A stretch of DNA of 58,918 bases from a virus, in the IMG/VR virus record IMGVR_UViG_3300030450_002092, positions 1 through 58,918 of that record. One strand, 5' to 3'. Position 1 is the stretch's first letter. Every line of letters starts with the position of its first letter. The notes beneath the pieces are model-generated. The model saw nothing but the letters and a program-made list of their open reading frames with translations, was not told the origin of the DNA and ran no database searches. The position numbers and the translations under genes were made by a program. Shown piece by piece: positions 9,340 to 19,405 of the stretch.

Positions 9340-9639
9340 ATGGAAAAATACATAACAATTAAAACAGCGTTCGGAAATTTTATGATTTCTTGCAACGATA
9401 TTAAAGGCATAGAGCAATTAAGTACTACTAAAGTAAAAATGATTTACGGAAACGGTAAAAACATTGAGCTAGACCACACGGCAGTTGGAGCAGCAGTTGT
9501 TACACCAAGAACTCTTGTAAGTGATGCGGTAGAAGCAGCGTTAGCAACCGACTGGAGAAGTGTAACCCGCGTTGTAGACTGTTCTTTTGTTGCAGCAACA
9601 GGCGCACAAGCAGAATGGACGGCTGTAGGACAAAACTAA
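9340..9639 (+). CDS. Small virion-module paralogue A
   Basis: 99 residues from the ATG at 9340, chosen because it follows the promoter and is preceded by a leader shared with the next gene. It starts MEKYITIKTAFGNFM and contains a VKMIYGNGKNIELDH turn and a DAVEAALAT helix. It is paralogous to the next gene (MEKFLKINVAS..., VKLSYNGG..., NAVKAALATGW) and shares its N-terminus with the third. These look like small beta-rich head-decoration or connector-associated proteins, but no function is demonstrated. Confidence 0.7.
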   Translation: MEKYITIKTAFGNFMISCNDIKGIEQLSTTKVKMIYGNGKNIELDHTAVGAAVVTPRTLVSDAVEAALATDWRSVTRVVDCSFVAATGAQAEWTAVGQN

Positions 9640-9664
9640 TATTAACCTAATTTTATTATTTATT

Positions 9665-9952
9665 ATGGAAAAATTTTTAAAAATAAATGTCGCAAGTGCT
9701 GGAGGCCCAACGCAGCTGGTAGCTTTACACGACTTAAAACTAGTGGAACAAACTAGTACTACTGTTGTTAAACTTTCTTACAACGGTGGAAGAGTAACTA
9801 CTATTACTTGGCCTAATGGTGAAGCATTTCCTGCATTACAGACTTCGGTACAAAATGCAGTAAAAGCAGCTTTAGCAACAGGTTGGACTGAAGTAGCTTA
9901 CCCTTATCTCGCGAAGAAAGATGGATATGTTGACACAATAGTAACAGCTTAA
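9665..9952 (+). CDS. Small virion-module paralogue B
   Basis: 95 residues, clearly homologous to the preceding gene along its whole length: same start (MEKFLKI), same 'EQ(L)STT-V' segment, same C-terminal 'AVKAALATGW' helix. Its 25-base leader (9640-9664) is a near-exact copy of the leader of paralogue A (9315-9339; one mismatch), so the duplication included the 5' untranslated region. Function unknown; probably a small virion component. Its stop lies 12 bases before the start of the third family member. Confidence 0.7.
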   Translation: MEKFLKINVASAGGPTQLVALHDLKLVEQTSTTVVKLSYNGGRVTTITWPNGEAFPALQTSVQNAVKAALATGWTEVAYPYLAKKDGYVDTIVTA

Positions 9953-9964
9953 ATGTATATAAAA

Positions 9965-10579
9965 ATGGAAAAATTTTTGGAAATAGATGTAGCAAGAGAA
10001 GTCGATAGTGGACAGGCTACATCAGATGGGACTGGTTCAGGAAATGGGCCAAATAAATTAAATGACTCAGGTCAAAACTTTGTAGCTACAGTAGCTGTTG
10101 GAGACTGGGTATATGTTTACGGAGTAAATGGTACGCCACAAGCGTCACCGCATTTATATCAAGTGGCTACAGTAGACAGTAATACAGAACTTACTTTAAC
10201 TCCTAAAGGCGCTACAGCTGGATTAGGAACTGGAGTTGTTAATCAAGGAGATTATTATATATATTCTAATACAGTGACTCAGAGTCAAATGGTAGGAGTG
10301 TCGGATGTAATTACTGCTAGAGAAAATACTCCTGACGCAGCAAATGTTAAATTAAACCTGCTATATAATAGAGATAATCCTCAATTATCAATACAATTTG
10401 TATTTGCAAATAATGGTGCTAACGATAACAGTGCAGATATGATGAATGGATATAATGCAGCAGTTGAGAATTTATATCATTCTACATGGCCAAATGTTAC
10501 AGGCAAGTGGGAAGATAAAATAACAAATGCAGGAGTTGTTTCTAAGGCCTATAAAATATTAAGTGTTAAAAAAGTATAG
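9965..10579 (+). CDS. Paralogue C with inserted beta domain
   Basis: 204 residues from ATG 9965 (an in-frame ATG at 9953 would add four residues; 9965 keeps the MEKFLEIDVA start shared with paralogues A and B). Residues about 18-100 are an inserted beta domain with the pattern SGQNFVATVAVGDWVYVYG ... YQVATVDSNTELTLTP that also appears in the 180-aa protein at 53.0 kb. The C-terminal half resumes the family pattern (YNRDNPQLSIQFVF). Likely a virion surface or head-associated protein; function is not established. Confidence 0.65.
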   Translation: MEKFLEIDVAREVDSGQATSDGTGSGNGPNKLNDSGQNFVATVAVGDWVYVYGVNGTPQASPHLYQVATVDSNTELTLTPKGATAGLGTGVVNQGDYYIYSNTVTQSQMVGVSDVITARENTPDAANVKLNLLYNRDNPQLSIQFVFANNGANDNSADMMNGYNAAVENLYHSTWPNVTGKWEDKITNAGVVSKAYKILSVKKV

Positions 10580-10598
10580 ATTAAACTCAATATAATTA

Positions 10599-10635
10599 AG
10601 AGAGGTTGCTAAAAAAAAGTAACCTCTTTTTTTTT
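10599..10635 (+). terminator. Intrinsic terminator
   Basis: Stem AGAGGTT/AACCTCT (10601-10607/10621-10627), extended inward by a G.T and a C-G pair, with an A-rich loop and a T-run of ten or more. It ends the paralogue A-C unit. Confidence 0.88.
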
Positions 10636-10638
10636 ACT

Positions 10639-10646
10639 TATCTTTG
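10639..10646 (+). promoter_or_regulatory. Promoter -7 box TATCTTTG
   Basis: Exact TAnnTTTG match just after the terminator and 16 bases before the ATG at 10662. It probably drives the connector/tail operon. Confidence 0.7.
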
Positions 10647-10661
10647 TAGAAAGAATATAAA

Positions 10662-11387
10662 ATGATTAACTCTGTTAGAAATACTGTATTAGCCATATTG
10701 AATAAAAACAACTATGGTTACATTTCTCCTAGCGATTTTAATTTATATGCTAAACAAGCTCAATTAGATTTATTTGAAGACTTGTTTTACGAATATAATT
10801 ATCAAATTATTAAAGAGAATATGCGTCAATCAGGGACTGGTTACGCTAACATTGCTAAAGGAATAGTAGAGGTAATTGATTTGTTTTCCACTACAGCTGT
10901 ATTAGCTAATCCTGCCCCAGGAACAAATGAATACACAATGCCAGCTGATTATTATTTAATTAATAAAGTTTTATGTTATGATACAGCGGGAACTTCCCTT
11001 ACGGGTGAAGCGGAGCGTGTAAGCCATAGTAAAATTACATTGTTAAATTCATCTAATTTAACTGCGCCTACTACCACGTACCCAGCATATACCACGCAAG
11101 CAGCTGTGATGACTGTGTATCCATCAACTATAAACGCAGCAGGTCAAGTTCAAGCACAATACATAAGGTACCCTGCCGACCCAGTATGGACATATTTACA
11201 AATAACTGGAGGAGAGCCTGTGTTTGACGGAAGTAATGTAGCTTATCAAGATTTTGAATTATCAGCTGATTATGAAACCGATTTAGTGGTAAAGATTTTA
11301 CAATATGCAGGCGTATCAATAAGAGAAGCAGCTGTAGTTCAATATGCAAATACAGCAGAAATTAACGAAAATACATCAGAACAATAA
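10662..11387 (+). CDS. Putative head-tail connector protein 1
   Basis: 241 residues. The N-terminus (VRNTVLAILNKNNYGYISPSD, then FNLYAKQAQLDLFEDLF) is a helical segment typical of adaptor or ring proteins that dock below the portal in podovirus-like phages. The middle is beta-rich with a YPSTI...AQYIRYPADPVW element, and the C-terminus is helical. The stop overlaps the next ATG (TAATG), so the two connector genes are coupled. Assignment is based on position between capsid and stabilisation genes and on this pattern, not on a catalytic motif. Confidence 0.6.
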   Translation: MINSVRNTVLAILNKNNYGYISPSDFNLYAKQAQLDLFEDLFYEYNYQIIKENMRQSGTGYANIAKGIVEVIDLFSTTAVLANPAPGTNEYTMPADYYLINKVLCYDTAGTSLTGEAERVSHSKITLLNSSNLTAPTTTYPAYTTQAAVMTVYPSTINAAGQVQAQYIRYPADPVWTYLQITGGEPVFDGSNVAYQDFELSADYETDLVVKILQYAGVSIREAAVVQYANTAEINENTSEQ

Positions 11388-12310
11388 TGTCATACTTAAA
11401 CGGATATCAATATTATACAAATTCAGGAACTGCACCGCAAGATGCAAACTGGGGCTCATATCAATATGTTAGTCTTGATGATATAGTAAATAATTTTTTA
11501 TTAATGTATGACGGAAATCATTCATTGGTTAATAATGAAGAAAGATATAAAATAAGATTTCACGCAAAAAGAGCAATACAAGAATTAAATTATGATGCAT
11601 TTAAAGAAGTAAAAGCTTTAGAATTAAATGTAGGAGAAGATTTACGATTTATATTACCTATAGATTATGTTAATTGGGTAAGGGTATCTATGTATAAAGA
11701 TGGTGTATTAAGACCATTGACTGAAAACATACAACTCAACACAGCGTCTGCATACTTGCAAGACAGTGATAACAATTTATTGTTTGACCAGAATGGTAAT
11801 ATATTGCAGCCAGAATTTGCTACGATAGATGTAGACAGGTTAAGGGGAACAGAAAAAACTATGTACATAAACAACAACAGCGCTTATGATGGTCTTATGG
11901 GTTGGTGCTACAATGGATGCTGGTACTTTGACTTCCCTATTGGAGGGCATTATGGATTAAACACTGAAACGGCTAATGCTAATCCCACATTTAATATCAA
12001 TAAAAAAAGCGGAACAATTACTTTTAGTTCAAACATAAAAGAACAATTATGTATTCTTGAATATATATCAGACGGAATGGAAGGTGGTGTAGATGCAGAT
12101 GTTACCGTTAATAAATTATTTGAAGATTATATATACGCTTATATGCAATATGTTATTCTTAACTCTAAAATCGGTGTTCAAGAATATATTGTAACTCGTG
12201 CTAGAAAAAACAAATCAGCTTTATTAAGAAATGCAAAGATTAGATTAAGCAATATTCATCCAGGGAGATTATTGATGAATATGAGAGGAAAAGATAAGTG
12301 GATAAAATAA
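11387..12310 (+). CDS. Putative head-tail connector protein 2
   Basis: 307 residues. It contains RFHAKRAIQELNYDAFKEVK followed by ELNVGEDLRFILPIDYVNWV, an arrangement I associate with adaptor/collar proteins next to the stabilisation protein. It ends in a basic helix (ARKNKSALLRNAKIRLSN). No signal peptide or membrane segment. It is coupled to connector 1 by a one-base overlap and is followed one base later by the start of the tail-stabilisation gene, so all three should be made together. Confidence 0.6.
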   Translation: MSYLNGYQYYTNSGTAPQDANWGSYQYVSLDDIVNNFLLMYDGNHSLVNNEERYKIRFHAKRAIQELNYDAFKEVKALELNVGEDLRFILPIDYVNWVRVSMYKDGVLRPLTENIQLNTASAYLQDSDNNLLFDQNGNILQPEFATIDVDRLRGTEKTMYINNNSAYDGLMGWCYNGCWYFDFPIGGHYGLNTETANANPTFNINKKSGTITFSSNIKEQLCILEYISDGMEGGVDADVTVNKLFEDYIYAYMQYVILNSKIGVQEYIVTRARKNKSALLRNAKIRLSNIHPGRLLMNMRGKDKWIK

Positions 12311-12311
12311 G

Positions 12312-15300
12312 ATGGCTAAAACTACAAGAAATTTTATACAAGGCAGAATGAATAAAAGCGTTGATGAACGCTTAATTCCACAAGGTGAATATATAGATGC
12401 ATTAAATGTAAGACTAGGTTCAACTGAAAATTCTGAAATAGGTTCAGTAGAAAACTCTAAAGGAAATAAACTTTTAGTAACCCCTGAATTTCCAACTGGC
12501 ACTACACATGCATTTCAATGTCTAGGGGCTTATGCTGATGCCGCTAATGAAACTATATATTGGTTTATTCACGCAGACACCGTTAGCATTGGTTCAACTA
12601 CAAAATTAGACATGATAGTGTCTTACAATAAGCTGAGTCAAATTACAACTAATCATATTGTTAGTATTGACGATGGCGGTAATGTAAACACTACATTGAA
12701 CTTTAGTGATACTTATTTAATCAATTCTATAAACAAAGTAGAAAATTTATTGTTTTTTTCTGACAATAAAAATCCTCCAAGATTTATAGATGTCAATAAA
12801 AACTATCCAGACCCGATAGGAAACATTGACCAGTTTTCAGCCGAAAGTATTTTAGTAATAAAAAAACCTCCTGTTGCTGCTCCTGCGATAAGACAGTTTA
12901 ATACAAGTCAATCTGAAACTTATATGGATGAAAGATTTGTATGTTTTGCGTATAGGTATAAGTATGCTAATAATGAATACTCAGCCACTTCTCAGTGGAC
13001 TTTACCAGCTTTTAGTCCTAAGCCTTTTAATTTAAGTTTAGAAAGTGCTTTAAATGAAGGAATGATAAATAATTTTAACACGGTAGAGGTAACCTATAAT
13101 ACTGGTAGTTCATTAGTGACTGAGGTAGAGTTGCTTTTTAAAGAAGCCGCAAGTAATACTATTAATATTATCGAATCATTTAATAAAGTGGAGTTAGGAT
13201 TAGGCGACAATAATGATGAAACGATGATGTTTGATAATAATAAAATATTTACAATACTCGCGGATTCTGAAATTTTAAGATTATATGATAATGTTCCATT
13301 ATTAGCAAAAGCGCAAACTATAATGGGGAACAGGTTAATGTATGGAAATTATGTTGAAGGTTATGATTTAGTTGATTCTTTAGATAGCCCAATACAGTTT
13401 GATTATATAGCATCACTAAAACAAACAGCAATTAACGAAACATTTTTGACACCAGTTTTTTCTGCTGGTAGTTATCAAATAGATTGTATTACTAGTAGTC
13501 CAGCTACTACAAGTTCTACAGATGCAGTTATGACTATTTATTTAACAGAGGATGGAACAGCTGGAGGAACGCCAATACCATTAAAAAGCGGAATGGTGTT
13601 AGATTTTGATGTTAACTTTATACATCACCAGTTTACTGGAGATACTTCGGGTTCTTTTACAGCTCCAACTGCAACTACGCCTTTAACTAATCTTCCATTT
13701 ACATTTGTTTTACCTCAAGATTATTCTTCAGCTTTTGCTTTAGCAACTAGCCCTGAATTTGTTGCCTTTATGGGGTCTCCTACTAATATTCAAAAAGTAG
13801 CAGATTGTGCTAATGGAATATCTGTGTCTGATACTTTTAACTGTTTACTGCCTTCAGGATTAGCTGGAGCAAGCGGTGGTTCTACAACTACTTTATCAAA
13901 ATGCTGGAGTGGTACTAAAGATTTATATTGCACAGGTAACACAACTTTGTTTGACACAGCTTTTGCTACATTAGGTATTGTAACCAATTCTTCAAACGCA
14001 TCTTCACTTGGTATTCAATTAATGTCTATGGCTTATGTAGATACTTGTCCGCAAAATGGAGCGGCTACAGCAACACAAGTAGTATATGAATATTATAAAT
14101 TTAGTGGAGCTCAAGTTAATATTAAAAGTATTGACACTTTACCAAGTTTAAAAAGTAACAGAAACTATGAAGCTGCTATTGTTTATATGGATGATTTTAA
14201 CAGAAGTAGCACGCCTATTGTTAGTCCTAACAATACAGTTGCAGTAACTTGTGCTGATGCGGTAAATCGTAATCAAATACAAATAGAAATACCTACAACA
14301 ATGCATCCGCCAAAATGGGCAACACGATATAAGTTTTGTGTTCAGCCAGATAGAAGTGGTTATGAAACTGTATATACAAACTTATTTTTTCAAGACCCTA
14401 AGAGTGCAAGAATATGGTGTTTGTTAGAAGGAGAGAATGCACAAAAAATAGAAAAAGGTGATAGATTAATTGTTAAAAGAGATAGCGATGGGCCGACTAG
14501 TAGATGTGTATATACTACTGTTTTAGAAAAAGAAGTAAAAATTGATGATTTTATCACAGTACCTATCCCTGGTACAACTGAAAATGCTGTAGTGCCTGCG
14601 GGGGCTTATATGGCTTTAGCGCCAAGAAACTTTTCAGCGGCATTAGACCCAGACGCAGTGTTTAATCCAGGGACGAGTGGTATGGTAGCTACTGGGGGTA
14701 GCTCCACGTCTAATCCATCAAAAGATAGTGATTACGGCCCTCAGGTATATTATCTATTAAGCACGGTTTCAAACTCAGGAACAGCAACCACTGCTGACCC
14801 TAAATATGCAGATGTACCTGTTCCTCAAGGGAGTATTATTAATATGAATTTTCGTTTTGCTAGAATCGGGCCAGGAGACGGAAATAAAAATTGTGAGAGA
14901 GTAATTTATGAACTAGAACTAAACGGACTTGTATCTCAAAATGATTATGTAAATATGTATGATTGGTTTGAAGGCGATAACATTGAGTCATTATTAAATG
15001 GAGGAGAATGGGAAGTAGGTGATTCTGGTGCAGACGGTACTTTTGAGTATGATGATTCTTTATACTATGGTAATGCATCTTCAACATCTTTAACAGCTTT
15101 TCAAGCTTCAAGTAATTTTGGTCAACATGTAAAAGAGTTTAACATGAGATTTTTTAGAGCTAATGATGTAGCAGGTACTGCAAGTACTAGTAATGCTATA
15201 GGTGTAGTAGTTAGGGGTGGTCGAGCTTGCGGTAGTTCAGAAAAAAGAAGAAGTTTAATTACAATGTCAATTCAAGTTTTCAAAAGTGATAACACTTTAG

Positions 15301-18005
15301 TTTTTGAAACAGAGCCTACAGATGCAGCACCAGGAATATTTTTTGAAAGCTCCGACACATTTGATATAACAAATAATTTTCATTTATCAGGCAGCGCAGA
15401 TGGCGACCAAAATCAAACTGCGTCTCAGCCCGCCATTATTACTATATCTTCAGCTAATTGTTTTGTTTTTGGTAACGGGGTAGAAAGCAACAAGATTAGA
15501 GATTCTATTTCAGGTAAAAGTTTTAATTTAGGAAATAGAGTTTATGGAGCAAGTGAACAGATATATAAGCGAGCTCATAGATTTGCCGATATTACTTATA
15601 GTGGAATATATAACGATGAGTCAAACATAAACAAACTTAACGAATTCAATTTAGGTTTGGTTAACTTTAAACCTCTTGAAGATAGATATGGCCCTGTTGA
15701 AGTTTTATCGGGTAGAAAAACAGACGTGCTAACATTGCAAGAAGATAAAATATCTTATGTCTTAGCAGGAAAAAATTTATTATCAGATGCTGCTGGCGGA
15801 AGTGCTTTAACGTCTGTACCTCAAGTATTAGGAACTCAAATAGCTAGAATAGAAAAATACGGCATTAGTAATAATCCTGAAAGCTACACAGAATGGGGTT
15901 CAGATAAGTTTTTTACTGATGTTAAAAGAGGAGCTATAATTCAACTTAAAGGTGCATCAGCAGACAGTGAACGATTGGGAGTAATATCAGAAGTTGGTAT
16001 GCGTGGATATTTTAGAGATTTATTTAATGAGTCTTTTACTTACCAGAAAATTGGAGGATTTGACCCATATATGAATGAATATGTTTTAAGCATAAACAAT
16101 AACAGACTTCCTCTTGAAGACATTAGATATGCTTGTGGAGTAAGCAATACATTTACTGTAGAAGCAGGTTCTCCTGTAATACTCTTATACCGCCTTACAG
16201 AAACTTCTGGTAATGCAAGATTAGATTATACATTTGGCGATGGTAGTGGTAGTACTACAACTATAACGGCTGCATGGGTGGATGAAGCTGGAGTCTCACA
16301 AAGTGTTACTAGTGGAGCGGTAAGTGTAGATGGCTTTATAACTGTAACTCGTAATGTACCAAGTATCGTAGATGTTACCATTACAATAACCCAAACAGCA
16401 GGTTCACAAAGCGTAACAATAAATCAAGCTTGTCCGTTAGCTGCTACTGTAAATATTGTTCAAATTTGTTTAACAAATGATGACGAAAATACTTTATCTT
16501 CATACAATCAATATTACTGGAATACGTTTAGTGGTGGCCCGTATACTCCTCCTTATTACACCAACCCAACGTATACATCTTCTTTAACATCTACATTTGT
16601 AGATTTTGCTCAAGGAAGTACAACACCAGTTATATCAAATTACGCTATAACAACTGGATTAACAGGTCAAAATAGTTTTCCACCAACAGGTGCTTATATT
16701 ACTATGGTATCCAATAAAATAGCGCCAGCCAATTTTACTTTTGATTCGACTAATGATAAGTTTTATTATTTAAATAGTAATACTTTATATGGTAACAACG
16801 TTACAGATATGAATACTTTATTAGCTGCTGCAACTGAAGCCACTCCTATAACCGAAGAAACAGCAGGAGTAACTTATAGCGCGCAGTTTATAAGACCTGG
16901 CTCTAACACTACCTACTTATACTTGGTATGGGATTACAGAAGTATACAAGCAACAAATTTAAGTTTTAAAGCAGGCACAGGTAATACAGCAGCTGACAGG
17001 TTTAGCGCTTGTTGTGTAAACCCTCAAACAGCATATTATTTAGACGGAGCAACTTTGTCTAGTGCTAATGTGATATATCAAAACTCATTACTAACTGTTG
17101 TAGCTCCAGACGGATATTATAGTGATGGTGCTTATGTAAGACTACAAAAACTAGGCGCTTTACAACCTGACACTACAGCATGTGCTTGTGGGGTAAGTTG
17201 TTCAGGTTCCGCAATATACTGGAAAACTACACCTCTTGCAGTGTATAAGTCAACTCATACTTTTACTACTAATGGAGCAATAATAGTCAATTTTATCCCG
17301 TGGGAAACCCCTGTAGGTATACAAGTAACTTATGATGGTGTTATATATAATAAGTTTTCATCTACTATATTTGGCGATGTGGCTCCAAACAGTTTAAATA
17401 CACCAGTGTTTTTAGGACAAACAAGTTCAGGTACTCCGCCAAGTGCTGGAAATTACCCAGTAGCCGAATTAAACTCACAGTCTCAATATCAAGTTATACC
17501 TAATACTACTCAGTATGTAAGTGTAGGGGCGGGGCAAATAAAAACTTCACTTGGAAACCCAGGTATATGTAGTATAGTTGTGCCTGCTACTAATACAAAT
17601 ATAAAATATCTTGAAATAGAAGTATATAATTTAATAACTGCTCCTTCAGAATATTTATCTAAATATATACAAGTTAATTGTCCAGCTAATTTAACCTCAT
17701 TTAGTTCAAGTGGATTTACAAGAGCTAATAATCCAGCCGCTTGTTTAGACCCTAATGATGCTATTGATTTATTCCGACAGCCAAATAATCCAGCGCAAGC
17801 TATTATAAGTGTTAATGACCAGATTTATGCAAATAACAATGGAGATTTAGCTGTCAATACTGATGCTTCATCACCAGGATATGCTAACAGAGCATTTAGT
17901 GCAGGAGGTTGGATAAGAGTAGAACAACAAGCAAATGGAGTAACAGCATTACAGTTAAGTGATGAAAGTATAGTAATTGCAACAAGTTCAACTTGCGCAC
18001 CATAA
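12312..18005 (+). CDS. Tail stabilisation/nozzle protein with adhesin-like insertion
   Basis: 1897 residues. The first 50 (RNFIQGRMNKSVDERLIPQG, then EYIDALNVRLGS) carry the conserved start of the P22 gp10/crAss-type stabilisation family. About residues 1160-1262 carry its other core signature (SDKFFTDVKRGAIIQLKG, SEVGMRGYFRDLF, GGFDPYMNEYVLSIN). After this the family normally continues into a C-terminal domain starting with a SYSE-type motif. Here a roughly 630-residue, Thr/Ser/Asn-rich, beta-repeat region with a PKD-like part (about 1285-1370) follows instead, and the expected end appears as the next gene. It seals the head-tail junction and may contact the host. Far longer than usual for the family. 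Confidence 0.75.
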   Translation: MAKTTRNFIQGRMNKSVDERLIPQGEYIDALNVRLGSTENSEIGSVENSKGNKLLVTPEFPTGTTHAFQCLGAYADAANETIYWFIHADTVSIGSTTKLDMIVSYNKLSQITTNHIVSIDDGGNVNTTLNFSDTYLINSINKVENLLFFSDNKNPPRFIDVNKNYPDPIGNIDQFSAESILVIKKPPVAAPAIRQFNTSQSETYMDERFVCFAYRYKYANNEYSATSQWTLPAFSPKPFNLSLESALNEGMINNFNTVEVTYNTGSSLVTEVELLFKEAASNTINIIESFNKVELGLGDNNDETMMFDNNKIFTILADSEILRLYDNVPLLAKAQTIMGNRLMYGNYVEGYDLVDSLDSPIQFDYIASLKQTAINETFLTPVFSAGSYQIDCITSSPATTSSTDAVMTIYLTEDGTAGGTPIPLKSGMVLDFDVNFIHHQFTGDTSGSFTAPTATTPLTNLPFTFVLPQDYSSAFALATSPEFVAFMGSPTNIQKVADCANGISVSDTFNCLLPSGLAGASGGSTTTLSKCWSGTKDLYCTGNTTLFDTAFATLGIVTNSSNASSLGIQLMSMAYVDTCPQNGAATATQVVYEYYKFSGAQVNIKSIDTLPSLKSNRNYEAAIVYMDDFNRSSTPIVSPNNTVAVTCADAVNRNQIQIEIPTTMHPPKWATRYKFCVQPDRSGYETVYTNLFFQDPKSARIWCLLEGENAQKIEKGDRLIVKRDSDGPTSRCVYTTVLEKEVKIDDFITVPIPGTTENAVVPAGAYMALAPRNFSAALDPDAVFNPGTSGMVATGGSSTSNPSKDSDYGPQVYYLLSTVSNSGTATTADPKYADVPVPQGSIINMNFRFARIGPGDGNKNCERVIYELELNGLVSQNDYVNMYDWFEGDNIESLLNGGEWEVGDSGADGTFEYDDSLYYGNASSTSLTAFQASSNFGQHVKEFNMRFFRANDVAGTASTSNAIGVVVRGGRACGSSEKRRSLITMSIQVFKSDNTLVFETEPTDAAPGIFFESSDTFDITNNFHLSGSADGDQNQTASQPAIITISSANCFVFGNGVESNKIRDSISGKSFNLGNRVYGASEQIYKRAHRFADITYSGIYNDESNINKLNEFNLGLVNFKPLEDRYGPVEVLSGRKTDVLTLQEDKISYVLAGKNLLSDAAGGSALTSVPQVLGTQIARIEKYGISNNPESYTEWGSDKFFTDVKRGAIIQLKGASADSERLGVISEVGMRGYFRDLFNESFTYQKIGGFDPYMNEYVLSINNNRLPLEDIRYACGVSNTFTVEAGSPVILLYRLTETSGNARLDYTFGDGSGSTTTITAAWVDEAGVSQSVTSGAVSVDGFITVTRNVPSIVDVTITITQTAGSQSVTINQACPLAATVNIVQICLTNDDENTLSSYNQYYWNTFSGGPYTPPYYTNPTYTSSLTSTFVDFAQGSTTPVISNYAITTGLTGQNSFPPTGAYITMVSNKIAPANFTFDSTNDKFYYLNSNTLYGNNVTDMNTLLAAATEATPITEETAGVTYSAQFIRPGSNTTYLYLVWDYRSIQATNLSFKAGTGNTAADRFSACCVNPQTAYYLDGATLSSANVIYQNSLLTVVAPDGYYSDGAYVRLQKLGALQPDTTACACGVSCSGSAIYWKTTPLAVYKSTHTFTTNGAIIVNFIPWETPVGIQVTYDGVIYNKFSSTIFGDVAPNSLNTPVFLGQTSSGTPPSAGNYPVAELNSQSQYQVIPNTTQYVSVGAGQIKTSLGNPGICSIVVPATNTNIKYLEIEVYNLITAPSEYLSKYIQVNCPANLTSFSSSGFTRANNPAACLDPNDAIDLFRQPNNPAQAIISVNDQIYANNNGDLAVNTDASSPGYANRAFSAGGWIRVEQQANGVTALQLSDESIVIATSSTCAP

Positions 18006-18015
18006 AAATTTAAAT

Positions 18016-18825
18016 ATGCCATTTAGTAATCAAACCATAACATATAGTGAATCCGTACAAGGGTTTCCATCTTTCTATTCTTATATACCAGAAAAAATAT
18101 TAGGAATGAATGGGTTTTTGTATACATTTAAAAACGGTAAGTTGTATCAGCATAATGATAATACAGCTCAACGAAACGAATATTATGGAGCAACATATCC
18201 ATCTACAATAACCAGCGTATTTAATGAATCCCCTTTAGAAAATAAAATATTTAAATCTATCGGTATTCAATCTGATGATAACTGGGGTGCTACTGTTACC
18301 TCAGATATTCAAACAACAGGTTTTATTACAAATAGTTTTTTTGTAAAAAAAGAAGGAGAGTGGTTTGCATATTTAAGAAATAATGAAGCTGCTCCAATTA
18401 GTGGAGAATTTGCTTTGCGTTCTGTTCAAGGAATAGGAATCCAATCAGTAAGAACGGGTGTGGGTACAAACAACTGTGTAATTACATTCCCAGCTGGTGT
18501 TCCATTGCCGTCAGGTATTATGCCTGGTACAAGCGTTGGGGATATAGTATATTTTACTATAGCTCCATTTAACACTGTTATGACTCCATCCAAGGCGGGG
18601 GAAGTTTTAGGGGTTGATAGAACAGCTAATACTATAACATTAGACAATACAAGTGTAAATCTTCCAACAACTGGTACAGATGCGTATATTATGTTAATTA
18701 AAAACTCAATAGCAGAGTCTCATGGTATACTGGGTCACTATGCAGAGTTTACTTTAACAAACACAAATACTGCGGCAGTAGAGCTGTTTGCTGTAGATTC
18801 AGACATTATGAAAAGTTTCCCTTAA
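18016..18825 (+). CDS. Detached C-terminal domain of stabilisation protein
   Basis: 269 residues from ATG 18016. The start (TITYSESVQGFPSFYSYIPE, then GFLYTFKNGKLYQHN) matches what I know as the C-terminal domain of crAss-like stabilisation proteins, here on its own gene 11 bases after the parent-like gene. The second half contains the recurring beta motif TSVGDIVYF ... EVLGVDRTANTITLDN. Likely part of the same tail ring or nozzle complex. The gene is followed by a promoter box, not a terminator. Confidence 0.65.
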   Translation: MPFSNQTITYSESVQGFPSFYSYIPEKILGMNGFLYTFKNGKLYQHNDNTAQRNEYYGATYPSTITSVFNESPLENKIFKSIGIQSDDNWGATVTSDIQTTGFITNSFFVKKEGEWFAYLRNNEAAPISGEFALRSVQGIGIQSVRTGVGTNNCVITFPAGVPLPSGIMPGTSVGDIVYFTIAPFNTVMTPSKAGEVLGVDRTANTITLDNTSVNLPTTGTDAYIMLIKNSIAESHGILGHYAEFTLTNTNTAAVELFAVDSDIMKSFP

Positions 18826-18831
18826 AATTAG

Positions 18832-18839
18832 TATCTTTG
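18832..18839 (+). promoter_or_regulatory. Promoter -7 box TATCTTTG
   Basis: Exact TAnnTTTG match 15 bases upstream of the ATG at 18854, between the tail-ring genes and the internal virion protein operon. Confidence 0.7.
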
Positions 18840-18853
18840 TGATAATTATTTAG

Positions 18854-19405
18854 ATGAGTAATATAGAAACAATAATTGCTGAGCAAGTTTTAGGAGAAGT
18901 AACCTCTAAGCGAGGAATGATGTGGGAAAAAATTGCGGAGTTTCAGTCTCAATTAGAAGAGATTGAAGGGGTTTTTACTCATAAATCAGGGGAAGAACAA
19001 AGTGAGGGATTACAAACTTATTTTCCTTTAGAACACACTTTTGAAGGTGGGCTCTATACTAGGCAAATTTTTATGCCAAAAGGAGCAGTTGTGGTAAGTA
19101 TGATACATAAAAAACAACACCCATCTTTTTTATTAAAAGGTGAGTTATCATATTTAACAGATGAAGGAAAAATTGTTAGAATTAAAGCTCCGTATACAGT
19201 CTTTACACAGGCAGGAGCTCAAAGAGTTTTTTATATTCACGAAGATGTAGTGTGGACGTGTGTGCATAAAACAAACAAAACAAATGTAAGAGAAGCAGAG
19301 CTTGAATTATTTTCAAATGATTTTAAAGATTTGCCTAAAAGTATAATAGATAAAAGAAAAAAAATATGTCAGCAGCAGCAACAGCAGCCATTATTGCAGG
19401 AGTAG
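18854..19405 (+). CDS. Cupin-like (RmlC-fold) protein
   Basis: 183 residues. About residues 57-140 show a cupin pattern: HTFEGGLYTRQIFMPKGAVV, an HKKQHP segment, FLLKGELSYLTDEGKIVRI, then APYTVFTQAGAQRVFYIHED. The His residues at the usual metal positions are partly kept. The C-terminal QQQQQQ tract is read from DNA that is also the start of the next gene (40-base overlap), so it may carry little function. It could be a virion-associated or metabolic cupin; the substrate is unknown. Confidence 0.55.
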   Translation: MSNIETIIAEQVLGEVTSKRGMMWEKIAEFQSQLEEIEGVFTHKSGEEQSEGLQTYFPLEHTFEGGLYTRQIFMPKGAVVVSMIHKKQHPSFLLKGELSYLTDEGKIVRIKAPYTVFTQAGAQRVFYIHEDVVWTCVHKTNKTNVREAELELFSNDFKDLPKSIIDKRKKICQQQQQQPLLQE

